A DNA stretch of 9,063 bases from Bacteroides sp. (GTDB lineage: Bacteria; Bacteroidota; Bacteroidia; Bacteroidales; Bacteroidaceae), in assembly GCA_030529405.1 (NCBI GenBank), contig JAUMWZ010000057.1, forward strand, positions 1-9,063, read 5' to 3'. This document shows positions 1 to 6,685 of the stretch, piece after piece (within the stretch, counting starts at the first letter, position 1; each line of letters begins with the position of its first letter). The notes below the pieces were generated by a model. That model ran no database searches. It worked only from the letters and a program-made list of their open reading frames with translations, and was not told where the DNA came from. A program made the position numbers and the translations under genes.

Positions 1-1992
1 TTATAGAGGAATATACTCTACAAATGCTTCCATTGCTTCGTATGATGCAAGTCCTAAGTGACGATACAACTCTGCTGTACCATGGTTTCTGTCCTCGCTT
101 CTTTGCCAGAATAATCTTTCATCATCTCCTAAGAATGGAGCACTTTCCATTTGTGACTGGTGCTTAAGAATAGAATTTCTCTTAGCACGTAGTTCTTCCG
201 GACTGATTGGAACAATCATTTCTATGTTCTCAATTTCCCATTCTGCCCATGCACCACGATACATCCAAATTCTACATTCTTTTAGCCATGCAGCACTACT
301 CTTCTTCTCTTCGTCGATAGCAGCTAGAATTGCATCGGCACAAACCTTATGTGTACCGTGTGGGTCAGCAAAGTCACCAGCTATATATATTTGATGTGGT
401 TCAACACTTCTTAATAATGCTCTTACAATCTCAACATCAGCTTCTCCTATAGGAGCTTTTTCTATCTTACCTGTTTCATAGAATGGAAGGTCTAAGAAAT
501 GACATCTGTCAAGTGGAATATCATTGTATGTACAAGCAGTTCTTGCTTCTCCTCTTCTGATTAGTCCTTTTATTGTAAGTATATCTCTTGTGTCAAAGTC
601 TCCTTCTTTCTTATTCTTCAAGAAGTTTCTTATCTCTGTATACTTATCCTTTATTACTTTGTTTTCACCATTATCAAAGATTTGATTGAAACCATTGATA
701 AAGTGTAGGAAACGTACTACTTCTTCATCGCCAACAGCAATGTTTCCAGAAGTTTGGTATGCAACGTGTACTTCGTGTTTTTGCTCAACTAGTCTTCTAA
801 GTGTACCTCCCATAGAAATAACATCATCATCAGGGTGAGGAGAGAACACTATAACTTTCTTCGGATATGGCTTAGCCCTTTCTGGACGATAAGTATCATC
901 AGCGTTTGGTTTACCACCAGGCCAGCCAGTAATTGTGTGTTGCAGTTCGTTAAACACTTTAATATTTACGTTGTAAGCAGAACCATATAGTGCCAAAAGT
1001 TCGCTTAGTCCGTTTTCATTGTAATCTTTGTTAGTAAGTTTAAGAATAGGTTTGTCTATCTTTAGGCATAACCAAACAATAGCAGAACGTATAAGCTTGT
1101 CGTTCCAGTCGCAAGAAGTTACCAACCAAGGGTGATTGATTCTCGTAAGTTTTGATGCTGCTGAAAGGTCTAACACTACTTTAGTGTTGTTGTGAGTCTG
1201 CAAGAATGATGCAGGAACTACATCTGTTACGTTTCCTTCTATCGACTTTTTGATTATTGATGCTTTATTTTCTCCCCAAGCAACCAAGTATATTTCTTTA
1301 GAAGATAATATTGCTCCAAGACCAACAGTTATTGAACTAACTGGTGTGCTTTCTGCTCCACCGAATATTCTGTAAGCCTCTTTCTTTGAGGTGTTATCAA
1401 GTAGGATTAGTCTTGTTAGAGAGTTCACTCTTGAGCCTGGTTCGTTGAAAGCTACATTACCTACTCTTCCTAATCCAAGTAGTGTTACATCAAATCCACC
1501 TAGTTCTGAAATCTTAATCTCGAATTGACGACATTGTTCGTAAATGTCTTCTTTTGCAACTGAGCCATTAAGTGTATGCACATTTTGGGCATCTATATCC
1601 ACGTGGTTTAAGAAGCATTCTTTCAATTCATTAAGATTGCTATTGACTGTGTCTTTTGGAAGTGGGTAATATTCATATAGGCTGAATACTACAACGTTCT
1701 TAAAGCTAAGATTTTCTTCTTTATGTATTCTCACAAGTTCTTTAAGTACTACTTCGGTAGATTTACCTCCAGAAAGTGCAAGCACACAGTTTTTTCCTGC
1801 TTTTTGCTTTTTGCTTATTGTTGAAGCTATGTTTTTAGCAACAACTTTAGCTCCTTCTTCCATAGTTTCGTAAATGTCAGTTGGAAGTTTTTCTAATCTT
1901 GTAAGTACTGACTTGTCAAAAGCATTCTCAGGCTTATAGTACTTAGTAGATACTCTATTTAGAGTGATTTGAGATGTTAGATTTGTTCTCAT
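1..1992 (-). CDS. nagB: NagB-like / PIG-L (LmbE) deacetylase fusion protein
   Basis: A complete 663-residue protein built from two enzyme-like domains. Residues about 40-285 resemble glucosamine-6-phosphate deaminase/isomerase: a sugar-phosphate loop LALSGGKSTE near 71-80 and the signature GNVAFNEPGS at 178-187. Residues about 378-663 are a PIG-L/LmbE zinc-dependent N-deacetylase domain, with the metal motif HPDDD at 386-390 and HGTH at 545-548. A conserved-looking linker (GWPGGKPNADD) joins them. Bacteroidales relatives share this architecture and are annotated as glucosamine-6-phosphate deaminase. By family, the C-terminal part would remove acetyl from a GlcNAc-like substrate and the N-terminal part would act on an amino-sugar phosphate. 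However, the NagB acid-base residues are mostly replaced (Tyr106, Val177 and Asn179; Glu184 is kept), so deaminase activity is doubtful. The ATG at 1992 gives the N-terminus expected for the family. No signal peptide is seen, so it is probably cytoplasmic. No clear promoter was found in the repeat-filled gap upstream. Confidence 0.9.
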   Translation of the reverse strand: MRTNLTSQITLNRVSTKYYKPENAFDKSVLTRLEKLPTDIYETMEEGAKVVAKNIASTISKKQKAGKNCVLALSGGKSTEVVLKELVRIHKEENLSFKNVVVFSLYEYYPLPKDTVNSNLNELKECFLNHVDIDAQNVHTLNGSVAKEDIYEQCRQFEIKISELGGFDVTLLGLGRVGNVAFNEPGSRVNSLTRLILLDNTSKKEAYRIFGGAESTPVSSITVGLGAILSSKEIYLVAWGENKASIIKKSIEGNVTDVVPASFLQTHNNTKVVLDLSAASKLTRINHPWLVTSCDWNDKLIRSAIVWLCLKIDKPILKLTNKDYNENGLSELLALYGSAYNVNIKVFNELQHTITGWPGGKPNADDTYRPERAKPYPKKVIVFSPHPDDDVISMGGTLRRLVEQKHEVHVAYQTSGNIAVGDEEVVRFLHFINGFNQIFDNGENKVIKDKYTEIRNFLKNKKEGDFDTRDILTIKGLIRRGEARTACTYNDIPLDRCHFLDLPFYETGKIEKAPIGEADVEIVRALLRSVEPHQIYIAGDFADPHGTHKVCADAILAAIDEEKKSSAAWLKECRIWMYRGAWAEWEIENIEMIVPISPEELRAKRNSILKHQSQMESAPFLGDDERLFWQRSEDRNHGTAELYRHLGLASYEAMEAFVEYIPL

Positions 1993-2024
1993 TTCTATTG
2001 ATAGTTATTTATAATGTGTTTTGT

Positions 2025-2112
2025 TTATATTTAATTTGGTTTCAGACTATATATACTTTGGTTGCTAACTATATATTGCTGACTTACAAACTATATATGG
2101 TTTGCAAGCTGT
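2025..2112. repeat. 22-bp-period repeat array A (four units)
   Basis: Four units start at 2025, 2047, 2069 and 2091, exactly 22 bases apart. The shared core is CTATATAT followed by a T/G-rich half such as GGTTTGCAA. The first unit is degenerate (TTATATTTAATTTGG) but in phase. A further ATATATA block near 2116 is out of phase. The array fills most of the 138-base gap between the fusion gene and dapA. The last unit shares 21 identical bases (2088-2108) with array B. There are no unique spacers, so it is not CRISPR. The function is unknown: it could be a decayed mobile element of the MITE type, a protein-binding array, or a transcript-end element of dapA. Confidence 0.75.
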
Positions 2113-2130
2113 TTGATATATAACTCCAAA

Positions 2131-3024
2131 TTAGCACTTTATGTTCAATTCGTTCAAAACTTTTCTTATCGCCTCAAAAGTAGTTATTCTTGTCGGAACT
2201 AAAGGTAGTCTTAGCTTGTTTTCTATCATTCCCATAGCATTGAGCATAGACTTCACTCCGGCAGGATTACCATCTATAAATAATAGGTTAAATAGCTCTG
2301 TAAATTTGTGATGTATTGCTAGTGCGTTAGCAAAGTCGCCTTGCAGGGCGAGTCTTGTCATTCTGCTGAATTCACGAGGAAAGGCATTTCCTATAACAGA
2401 TATAACTCCAACAGCACCTAAAGTTATCAGAGGGAATGTTATTCCATCGTCGCCCGATATAACTTCAAAGTTGTTTGGCTTATTTTTTATGATGTCGTCC
2501 ATCTGAGTTATATTCCCAGATGCTTCTTTAATGGCAACTACGTTGCTGAAATCTCTTGCTATTCTTAGAGTTGTTTCAGCAGTCATGTTCACACCAGTTC
2601 TTCCTGGCACATTATATAATATTATTGGTAATTGAGTTGCTTCTGACACAGCTTTGTAGTGCTGATATATTCCTTCTTGTGACGGTTTGTTATAGTATGG
2701 AACAACAGAAAGGATTGCATCTATTCCTGTGAAGTCGTCGTTTTTAAGTGAAGACACAACAGCTGCTGTGTTATTACCTCCAACTCCAAGTACGATAGGT
2801 ATTTTGCCATCAACTCTGTTTACGACTGTTCGTGTTATTTCTTTTTTTTCTTCTTCGGTTAATGTTGGCGTCTCCGCTGTTGTGCCTAGCACTACTAAGA
2901 AGTCAGCATTGTTTTTCACGAGATAATCTGTCATTCTAATCAGAGCATCATAATCCACGCTGTCATCTTGCTTGAACGGCGTTATCAGTGCTACTCCCAT
3001 ACCTCGCAGCTTTCTCTGTATCAT
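2131..3024 (-). CDS. dapA: 4-hydroxy-tetrahydrodipicolinate synthase
   Basis: DapA condenses pyruvate with L-aspartate semialdehyde, the first committed step to diaminopimelate and lysine, in the cytoplasm. The 297-residue product is the usual length and one TIM barrel. Visible active-site features are the Schiff-base lysine in AIKEASGN (Lys166), Tyr137 and Arg142 in LYNVPGRT, the pyruvate-binding threonines in LGTTAET (48-49), and Tyr110/Tyr111 in PYYNKPSQEG. The motif reads GTTAE rather than the common GTTGE, which I recall as usual in Bacteroidales relatives. The gene lies 62 bases after ligA on the same strand. A TAnnTTTG promoter element in that gap suggests it can be transcribed separately. 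Related aldolases (N-acetylneuraminate lyase, KDG aldolase) are less likely given the overall match to DapA. Confidence 0.95.
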   Translation of the reverse strand: MIQRKLRGMGVALITPFKQDDSVDYDALIRMTDYLVKNNADFLVVLGTTAETPTLTEEEKKEITRTVVNRVDGKIPIVLGVGGNNTAAVVSSLKNDDFTGIDAILSVVPYYNKPSQEGIYQHYKAVSEATQLPIILYNVPGRTGVNMTAETTLRIARDFSNVVAIKEASGNITQMDDIIKNKPNNFEVISGDDGITFPLITLGAVGVISVIGNAFPREFSRMTRLALQGDFANALAIHHKFTELFNLLFIDGNPAGVKSMLNAMGMIENKLRLPLVPTRITTFEAIRKVLNELNIKC

Positions 3025-3061
3025 ATTTTGTTTGGAGATAAATCTTTGTTAATATCTTCTA

Positions 3062-3069
3062 CAAAATTA
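3062..3069 (-). promoter_or_regulatory. Putative -7 promoter element of dapA
   Basis: Read on the minus strand this is TAATTTTG, an exact match to the Bacteroidota -7 consensus TAnnTTTG, placed 37 bases before the dapA ATG. The expected -33 TTTG is not at the ideal distance: a TTG lies 23 bases upstream instead of 19-21. It is therefore a plausible but incomplete promoter. It would give a leader of about 30 bases and let dapA be expressed apart from ligA. Confidence 0.45.
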
Positions 3070-3086
3070 CTAAGTTTTTTTCAGAA

Positions 3087-5084
3087 CTATTGCAATAATG
3101 ATAGGAATTCTTCTTCATTTATGAGCGGAATTCCAAGTTTTTCAGCTTTTTCTTTCTTCGCTGGTCCCATATTTTCTCCAGCAAGAATGAAACTAGTTTT
3201 CGCAGATATTGAGCTTATGTTTTTTCCTCCATGTTGTTCAATCATTTCTTTGTATTGCTCTCTTGAATACTTCTCAAACACTCCGCTGATTACAATTGAT
3301 TTGCCTTCTAATTTTTGACTCTTCACAGTTGAGTTTTCAACTCTATACATTTTAATTCCAAACTCAGAAAGCTTTGTAACTAAAGTAATATTACTTGGAT
3401 TTTGGAAGTATAACAATATACTCTTTGCAATCTTTTCGCCAATTTCTTCAATAGATATAAGTTCCTCGTAAGTGGCAGAAGAAATTTTCTTTATGTCAGA
3501 TAGTTCTTTAGCCAATTTCTTAGCTACTGTTTCTCCCACAAATCTTATTCCTAGTGCAAACAAAACTCTTTCGAAAGGAATATTCTTGCTGTTTTCTATT
3601 CCGTTTATTATGTTTTGAGCCGATTTTTCTCCTATCCTTTCCAGCTGTATAAGGTCTTCCACCTTTAGTTTGTATAGGTCTGAAACATCGTGTATCAGCT
3701 TTTCTCGGAACAATAAATCTACAGTTTCGGGGCCTATACCCTCTATGTTCATTGCTTTTCTGCTGATAAAGTGTTCAATTCTTCCCTTTATCTGTGTTGG
3801 ACATTCAGTGTCGTTGGGGCAATAGTGTGCTGCTTCGCCTTCAAGACGTATGAGCTTTGTTCCACACTCTGGACATTTAGTTATGAAACGCACCTTTTCG
3901 CCGAGCATAAAACTTCTTTGATTATAATCCACACCAGTAATCTTTGGTATTATTTCTCCACCTTTCTCTACATAAACCATATCTCCCACATAGAGGTCTA
4001 ATGCAGCAATAATGTCTGCATTATGAAGTGATGCTCTCTTGACTATAGTTCCCGAAAGTTGAACGGGTTCTAGGTTAGCTACCGGAGTGATGGCACCTGT
4101 TCTTCCAACTTGATAAGAAACAGAGTTTAATCTTGTTATGGCTTGTTCGGCTTGAAACTTATATGCGATAGCCCAACGAGGTGATTTAGAGGTTTTTCCT
4201 AGCTCTTGTTGAAGTTTAACATCGTTTACTTTTATCACAATTCCATCTGTTGCTACTGGCAGATTTTTACGTTCTACGTCCCAATAGTTTATGTATTCTA
4301 ACACCTCCTCTAGAGAATGACATTTCTTTGCGTGTTCAGAGACCTTGAAACCCCACGTCTTTGCTTTTTGCAGTGCTTCATAATGTCCGTCAGAAATATT
4401 TTCGTCACTTATTACATAATATAAATATGCGTCTAGTTTTCTAGATGCTACAACCGATGAGTTTTGTAGTTTTAGGGTTCCAGACGCTGCATTTCGAGGA
4501 TTGGCAAACAATTGCTCTCCATTTTCTTCTTTTTCTCTGTTTAGTTCTTCAAACACCACCCACGGCATAAGTATCTCTCCTCTTATCTCAAACGAACTAG
4601 GGTAGTCGTTGCCTTTGAGCACTAACGGAATTGAACGTATTGTTTTTACATTTTCAGTTACATCATCGCCTTGTTCTCCATCTCCTCTTGTTACGGCTCT
4701 GATGAGTTTACCATTTTCGTATATCAACGATATTGAAGTGCCGTCATATTTAATCTCGCAACACAAATCAAAGTCTCTTTCTGCTAGTTTCTTTGTTCTT
4801 TCATAAAACTCTCTTACTTCGCCTTCGGAATAAGTGTTAGCCAATGAAAGCATAGGATATTTATGTTTTACTTGCTTGAATCCTTTATTTATGTCGCTAC
4901 CTACTCTTACTGTCGGAGAATTTTCATCATAATATTCGGGGTATTTATCTTCTAACTCTTGCAATTCTTTCATCATAAAGTCGAAATCTATGTCGCTTAT
5001 CTCTGGAGAGTTTAACACATAATACATGTAGTTATGATGATGAAGTTTTAGTCTGAGTTCTTCTATTTTATTCTTAATGTCCAT
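3087..5084 (-). CDS. ligA: NAD-dependent DNA ligase LigA
   Basis: LigA seals nicks in duplex DNA during replication and repair, using NAD+ as the adenylate donor. The 665-residue product is the usual full length, with all family domains in order. These are the N-terminal Ia domain (HHHNYMYYV, D31-x-D-FD), an adenylation domain with the nucleotidyl lysine Lys112 in EIKYDGTSI, and the GDGEQGDDVTENVKTI motif near 134-149. The OB fold includes QVGRTGAITPVANLEPV (325-341). Next come a four-cysteine zinc finger (Cys404, 407, 422, 428), helix-hairpin-helix repeats (about 446-560), and a C-terminal BRCT domain (about 590-665). It starts at the ATG at 5084, 67 bases from the divergent trmD, downstream of a good promoter match. 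It ends with TAG. Nothing in it looks damaged. Confidence 0.97.
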   Translation of the reverse strand: MDIKNKIEELRLKLHHHNYMYYVLNSPEISDIDFDFMMKELQELEDKYPEYYDENSPTVRVGSDINKGFKQVKHKYPMLSLANTYSEGEVREFYERTKKLAERDFDLCCEIKYDGTSISLIYENGKLIRAVTRGDGEQGDDVTENVKTIRSIPLVLKGNDYPSSFEIRGEILMPWVVFEELNREKEENGEQLFANPRNAASGTLKLQNSSVVASRKLDAYLYYVISDENISDGHYEALQKAKTWGFKVSEHAKKCHSLEEVLEYINYWDVERKNLPVATDGIVIKVNDVKLQQELGKTSKSPRWAIAYKFQAEQAITRLNSVSYQVGRTGAITPVANLEPVQLSGTIVKRASLHNADIIAALDLYVGDMVYVEKGGEIIPKITGVDYNQRSFMLGEKVRFITKCPECGTKLIRLEGEAAHYCPNDTECPTQIKGRIEHFISRKAMNIEGIGPETVDLLFREKLIHDVSDLYKLKVEDLIQLERIGEKSAQNIINGIENSKNIPFERVLFALGIRFVGETVAKKLAKELSDIKKISSATYEELISIEEIGEKIAKSILLYFQNPSNITLVTKLSEFGIKMYRVENSTVKSQKLEGKSIVISGVFEKYSREQYKEMIEQHGGKNISSISAKTSFILAGENMGPAKKEKAEKLGIPLINEEEFLSLLQ

Positions 5085-5106
5085 AAAAAACGCTGTTTGT
5101 TAGTCA

Positions 5107-5137
5107 CAAAAGTATAGGTTATTTATATTTTTGCAAA
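5107..5137 (-). promoter_or_regulatory. Putative ligA promoter (-33 and -7 elements)
   Basis: On the minus strand, TTTG (5137-5134) is followed after exactly 19 bases by TACTTTTG (5114-5107). This matches the Bacteroidota vegetative promoter pattern TTTG-N19-21-TAnnTTTG in full. The implied transcription start is near 5101, giving a leader of about 17 bases before the ligA ATG. It is among the best promoter matches in the window. Confidence 0.7.
5126..5133 (+). promoter_or_regulatory. Putative -7 promoter element of trmD
   Basis: TATTTTTG matches TAnnTTTG and lies 18 bases before the trmD ATG, so the leader would be about 12 bases. The only nearby TTTG (5096-5099) is 26 bases upstream, longer than the ideal spacing, so the -33 part is weak. 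The element sits inside the spacer of the divergent ligA promoter, directly next to its -33 box. Confidence 0.45.
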
Positions 5138-5151
5138 AAATAAATACTTAT

Positions 5152-5829
5152 ATGAGGATAGATATTATTACAGTGTTGCCAGAAATGATTGAAGGTTTCT
5201 TTAATTGTTCGATAATGAAAAGGGCAAAAGATAAGTCGTTGGCAGAAATACATATTCACAATCTGAGAGATTATACTACTGACAAGCACAGAAGGGTAGA
5301 TGACTATCCCTTTGGTGGATTTGCTGGAATGGTAATGAAAGTAGAGCCAATAGACAAATGTATATCATTCCTTAAAAGTCAGAGAGAATATGATGAGGTC
5401 ATTTTCACTACTCCCGATGGCGAACAATTTAATCAACCAATGGCGAATAGTCTTTCGTTAAAGAAAAACATTATAATTCTCTGCGGTCATTTCAAGGGTA
5501 TTGACTACAGAATAAGAGAACACCTCATAACAAAAGAAATAAGTATTGGCGATTATGTTCTTACTGGTGGAGAGCTGGCGGCAGCTGTAATCACAGATTC
5601 TGTGATAAGGCTTATACCGGGAGTTATATCTGACGAGCAGTCTGCACTGTCTGATTCTTTCCAAGACAATCTTCTTGCTGCACCCGTATACACTCGTCCT
5701 GCCGAATACAACGGTTGGAAAGTACCAGATGTTTTATTGTCTGGTCACGAGGCAAATATAAAAGAATGGGAACTGCAACAATCTTTTGAACGCACAAAAC
5801 TATTACGCCCCGATTTGTTGAAGAAATAG
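5152..5829 (+). CDS. trmD: tRNA (guanine-N1)-methyltransferase TrmD
   Basis: TrmD methylates N1 of G37 next to the anticodon, using S-adenosylmethionine, and prevents +1 frameshifting. It is a SPOUT-fold (trefoil-knot) homodimer in the cytoplasm. The 225-residue product has the hallmark segments: N-terminal MRIDIITVLPEM, the DDYPFGGFAGMVMK loop near 50-63, the knot and SAM-binding stretch IILCGHFKGIDYRI and SIGDYVLTGGELA, and the C-terminal YTRP and VPDVLLSGHEANIKEW. I chose the ATG at 5152 because the protein then begins exactly at the family N-terminus. An upstream in-frame TTG at 5131 would add seven residues and overlaps the likely -7 element. The gene diverges from ligA, ends with TAG, and is followed by repeat array B with no strong terminator. 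Confidence 0.96.
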   Translation: MRIDIITVLPEMIEGFFNCSIMKRAKDKSLAEIHIHNLRDYTTDKHRRVDDYPFGGFAGMVMKVEPIDKCISFLKSQREYDEVIFTTPDGEQFNQPMANSLSLKKNIIILCGHFKGIDYRIREHLITKEISIGDYVLTGGELAAAVITDSVIRLIPGVISDEQSALSDSFQDNLLAAPVYTRPAEYNGWKVPDVLLSGHEANIKEWELQQSFERTKLLRPDLLKK

Positions 5830-5843
5830 AGAGCTTTTCTGAA

Positions 5844-5931
5844 CTGTATATAGTTTAGAATCAAACTGTATATAAATTAGAAATAAACTATATATGGTTT
5901 GCAAGTCAGTTATGTATGGTTTACAAACGCA
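5844..5931. repeat. 22-bp-period repeat array B (four units)
   Basis: Units start at 5844, 5866, 5888 and 5910, exactly 22 bases apart. Each begins CTRTATAT or a close variant (TTATGTAT in the last). The second half is GTTTAGAATCAAA-like in the first two units and GGTTTGCAA- or GGTTTACAA-like in the last two. The third unit, with the three bases before it, repeats 21 bases of array A exactly (5885-5905 against 2088-2108). With flanking AAA, each unit approaches the dyad AAACTATATATAGTTT. Array B is on the same plus-strand orientation as array A, even though the neighbouring genes here are plus and there minus. Confidence 0.78.
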
Positions 5932-6022
5932 TTGTAACATATATGTTTTTTTGTTGTTTACAGCTTTGTGTCCTGTTGTATAGCATTTGATTTTTTACCT
6001 TATCTTATGTTTAATCACATTC

Positions 6023-6044
6023 AGGTTAGTTGTTGAACCTTTTT
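6023..6044 (+). terminator. Weak possible terminator-like hairpin
   Basis: AGGTT (6023-6027) pairs with AACCT (6036-6040) across an 8-base loop and is followed by TTTT. The stem is only 5 base pairs, so this is a weak candidate for ending transcripts from trmD and array B. It is the only stem with a T run that I found in the gap. Confidence 0.22.
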
Positions 6045-6088
6045 ATGACATTGTCTGTTCTTATTATAATTTTTAGGTCTGTAAAATC

Positions 6089-6119
6089 TTGAATATCGTT
6101 TCCTATTTGCTTACTTTTG
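6089..6119 (+). promoter_or_regulatory. Putative promoter of the DMP19-type gene
   Basis: TTG (6089-6091), a 20-base spacer, then TACTTTTG (6112-6119) fit the Bacteroidota -33/-7 pattern well. The -7 octamer is identical to the one proposed for ligA. The implied start near 6126 leaves a leader of about 14 bases before the ATG at 6140. It may also serve the downstream Yip1-like gene and smpB. Confidence 0.6.
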
Positions 6120-6139
6120 TGGCAAAATAAGCCTGAATT

Positions 6140-6640
6140 ATGATAAAAATTAAAGACGAAAGTCTGAAAAAGGCAGCTCAAAAGAGTGTGTCGGACTTTA
6201 TTTTTGCCTTCTACAACGCGTATATGAGTGAAGTAGGGAACGATTTGTCTGCCAAAAATATGAGTACATTCAACGGCGAACAGCATACTTTAATTGCATA
6301 TTGTTTGTTCAGTAATGAGATTGAAGAAGGGGGCTTCTGTCAGCTAATACAAAATGGATATGGAGGTTATATATTTGACAATCCGTTTGCAAAAGCAATG
6401 AGATTGTGGGGAGCTGATGAATTGTCTAAGCTTATATACAGAGCTAAGAAAATCTTTGATGAGAATAGGGAAGACCTAGAAAAAGAAAGAACAGAAGAGG
6501 AATTTATGGCTATGTATGAACAATATGAGGCGTTTGACGAGATAGAAGAGTTAATAACAGAACTGAAAGAAAAGACTGACATAATAGTTGCAGCATATAT
6601 AGATGAGAATATAAGCAAGTTTTGCGAGGTAGAGAAATAA
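6140..6640 (+). CDS. DMP19 / DUF4375 family protein
   Basis: A 166-residue soluble protein. The central block matches what I know of the DMP19/DUF4375 family: EQHTLIAYCLFSNEIEEGGFCQLIQNGYG (residues 47-75), then FDNPFAKAMRLWG (79-91) and a helical C-terminus. The Neisseria founder, DMP19, is a DNA-mimic protein that blocks a transcription regulator. By my count this protein has 34 acidic and 19 basic residues, with acid clusters at 107-121 and 133-142, which is compatible with DNA mimicry but does not prove it. Most members of the family have no known role. It has a good promoter match of its own and lies 45 bases before the Yip1-like gene, so it could lead a DMP19-Yip1-smpB transcript. No signal peptide or membrane segment is seen. 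The family call is fairly sure; the function is unknown. Confidence 0.8.
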   Translation: MIKIKDESLKKAAQKSVSDFIFAFYNAYMSEVGNDLSAKNMSTFNGEQHTLIAYCLFSNEIEEGGFCQLIQNGYGGYIFDNPFAKAMRLWGADELSKLIYRAKKIFDENREDLEKERTEEEFMAMYEQYEAFDEIEELITELKEKTDIIVAAYIDENISKFCEVEK

Positions 6641-6685
6641 AAAATAATGGCTTTGCTTATTAGGTTTTCACACAATCCGTAAACA

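Larger units (their letters stand above)
5830..6139. other. 310-base gene-free stretch after trmD
   Basis: No convincing coding region was found on either strand. From left to right it holds repeat array B (5844-5931), then a 10-base palindrome ACATATATGT (5937-5946) followed by a T run, and a low-complexity AT-rich section. A short stem (6023-6040) with a T run and the promoter of the DMP19-type gene (6089-6119) complete it. The gap is unusually long compared with the 8-138 base gaps between most other genes here. Confidence 0.7.

Noticed and set aside
2088..2108. Repeat cores considered as promoter -7 elements (TATAGTTTG-like on either strand)
   Set aside because: They have three bases, not two, between TA and TTTG, so they miss the TAnnTTTG pattern by one position in every unit checked.
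3771..4001. Plus-strand open frame inside ligA
   Set aside because: It lies wholly opposite the conserved zinc-finger and OB region of ligA, has no recognisable protein features, and is best explained as a chance frame in AT-rich DNA. The same holds for plus-strand frames at 2729-2926, 2968-3318 and 4609-4806.
5131..5151. TTG start giving trmD seven extra residues
   Set aside because: The ATG at 5152 begins exactly at the conserved TrmD N-terminus, and the TTG overlaps the likely -7 promoter element.
5844..5931. Regular repeats considered as a CRISPR array
   Set aside because: The units are directly tandem at 22 bases with no unique spacers between conserved repeats, and no cas gene is present.
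5937..5946. Palindrome ACATATATGT followed by a T run, considered as a terminator
   Set aside because: A continuous palindrome with no loop makes only a very weak hairpin, and AT-rich palindromes of this length are common in such sequence.
6367..6675. Minus-strand open frame opposite the DMP19-type gene
   Set aside because: Its serine- and isoleucine-rich composition is what the complement of an acidic, lysine-rich coding region gives. The plus-strand frame has family motifs and a promoter. The minus-strand frame at 6026-6286 is rejected for the same reasons.
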